A DNA stretch of 7,457 nucleotides from Methanobacterium sp. (GTDB lineage: Archaea; Methanobacteriota; Methanobacteria; Methanobacteriales; Methanobacteriaceae): positions 1,971 through 9,427 of the forward strand of contig JAUNXM010000073.1 of the NCBI GenBank assembly GCA_030539815.1, given 5' to 3'. Position 1 is the stretch's first letter, and each line of letters opens with the position of its first letter. This document shows, piece after piece, positions 7,073 through 7,457 of this stretch. The notes below the pieces were generated by a model. That model saw only the letters and a program-made list of their open reading frames with translations. It was not told the origin of the DNA and did no database searches. The position numbers and the translations under genes are program-made.

Positions 7073-7457
7073 ACATTTTCACCCAAAATACATCTGGCTA
7101 AATTTATTTTATCATTAACATTGTTCATGATGGTCTGAGTTAACATGACATCTGATATTAGTTTTTCTATTTCTTCCTGATGATCTTCATCTAAAAGGTC
7201 AATTATGAATTTGTCCAAAAATTCTTGATATATACCAGCTACTCCCCTGGATGAAACTTCGTAGCCCATTGCTTTCATAAACTTAGCTGCAGGGCCACTA
7301 ACGGGTTTATTACCAATTATTGGGGATACACCTACAACATAAGCATTTTTTAGAGCTCTCCTAACACCCTTGGCTGAGATTATGGGTCCAATTGATGTTA
7401 TGGGATTTGATGGTCCAATAACTACCATATCTGAATTTTCAATGGCCTCTATTAAAC
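7069..7457 (-). CDS. cofD: 2-phospho-L-lactate transferase, C-terminal part (5' end outside window)
   Basis: CofD joins the phospholactyl moiety (from lactyl-diphosphoguanosine in the classical scheme) to the deazaflavin Fo, giving F420-0. Only the last ~128 codons are present. The frame stays open to the window edge, reading LIEAIENSD before the internal methionine at 7428, which is therefore not the start. [16 protein letters not shown] is the strongly conserved CofD segment. The conserved [10 protein letters not shown] and [16 protein letters not shown] follow, and then a variable C-terminal helix. The stop TGA overlaps the GTP cyclohydrolase III start, so the two are translationally coupled. 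Together they cover an early and a late step of F420 synthesis. Confidence 0.93.
   Translation of the reverse strand, partial: LIEAIENSDMVVIGPSNPITSIGPIISAKGVRRALKNAYVVGVSPIIGNKPVSGPAAKFMKAMGYEVSSRGVAGIYQEFLDKFIIDLLDEDHQEEIEKLISDVMLTQTIMNNVNDKINLARCILGENV

Noticed and set aside
7426..7428. Methionine at 7428 as the cofD start
   Set aside because: The frame continues to the window edge with CofD-like residues, and the first half of the protein would be missing.

Overview
The window is archaeal and almost certainly from a methanogen of the order Methanobacteriales, closest in character to Methanobacterium. It is AT-rich, its ribosome-binding sites are GGAGG or GGTGA, its promoters look like TATA boxes, and its gene content is specific to methanogens: AtwA, a methanogenesis-marker-9 domain protein, archaeal GTP cyclohydrolase III and CofD. 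The genus is an inference. I saw no rRNA, tRNA or CRISPR array.

Layout. Positions 1-197 are a non-coding leader that opens with two near-identical ~16-nt direct repeats. A single plus-strand gene (198-941) encodes a six-helix DUF4013-type membrane protein of unknown function. After a convergent 316-nt AT-rich gap with short palindromes (942-1257), everything else is on the minus strand. In transcription order, right to left, this is: cofD (3' part only, running off the right edge), GTP cyclohydrolase III (overlapping cofD by ATGA), a Dus/NifR3-like FMN TIM-barrel protein, atwA, the marker-9 protein (one base after atwA), a precorrin-2 dehydrogenase, and hemA.

How the genes fit together. GTP cyclohydrolase III and CofD sit at the start and near the end of coenzyme F420 synthesis. 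HemA and the precorrin-2 dehydrogenase supply the tetrapyrrole route to sirohydrochlorin, the precursor of siroheme and of the nickel cofactor F430. AtwA is the ATP-binding component A2 that activates methyl-coenzyme M reductase, the F430 enzyme. The two poorly understood genes are the TIM-barrel protein and the eight-cysteine marker-9 protein. They lie on either side of atwA, and the marker-9 family is known to include members with a NifR3-type barrel fused at the N terminus. This makes them the best candidates here for an undescribed function, perhaps in F430/MCR maturation or redox tuning.

The cluster is probably several transcription units. Gaps of about 135-140 nt with T-tracts and TATA-like elements separate gch3 from the barrel gene, the barrel gene from atwA, and the precorrin-2 dehydrogenase gene from hemA. 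Three details stand out: the barrel gene has no ATG/GTG/TTG at its expected start and appears to use ATT after a good Shine-Dalgarno; its leader holds a hairpin followed by T6; and a near-perfect 21-bp palindrome lies at the predicted hemA transcription start.
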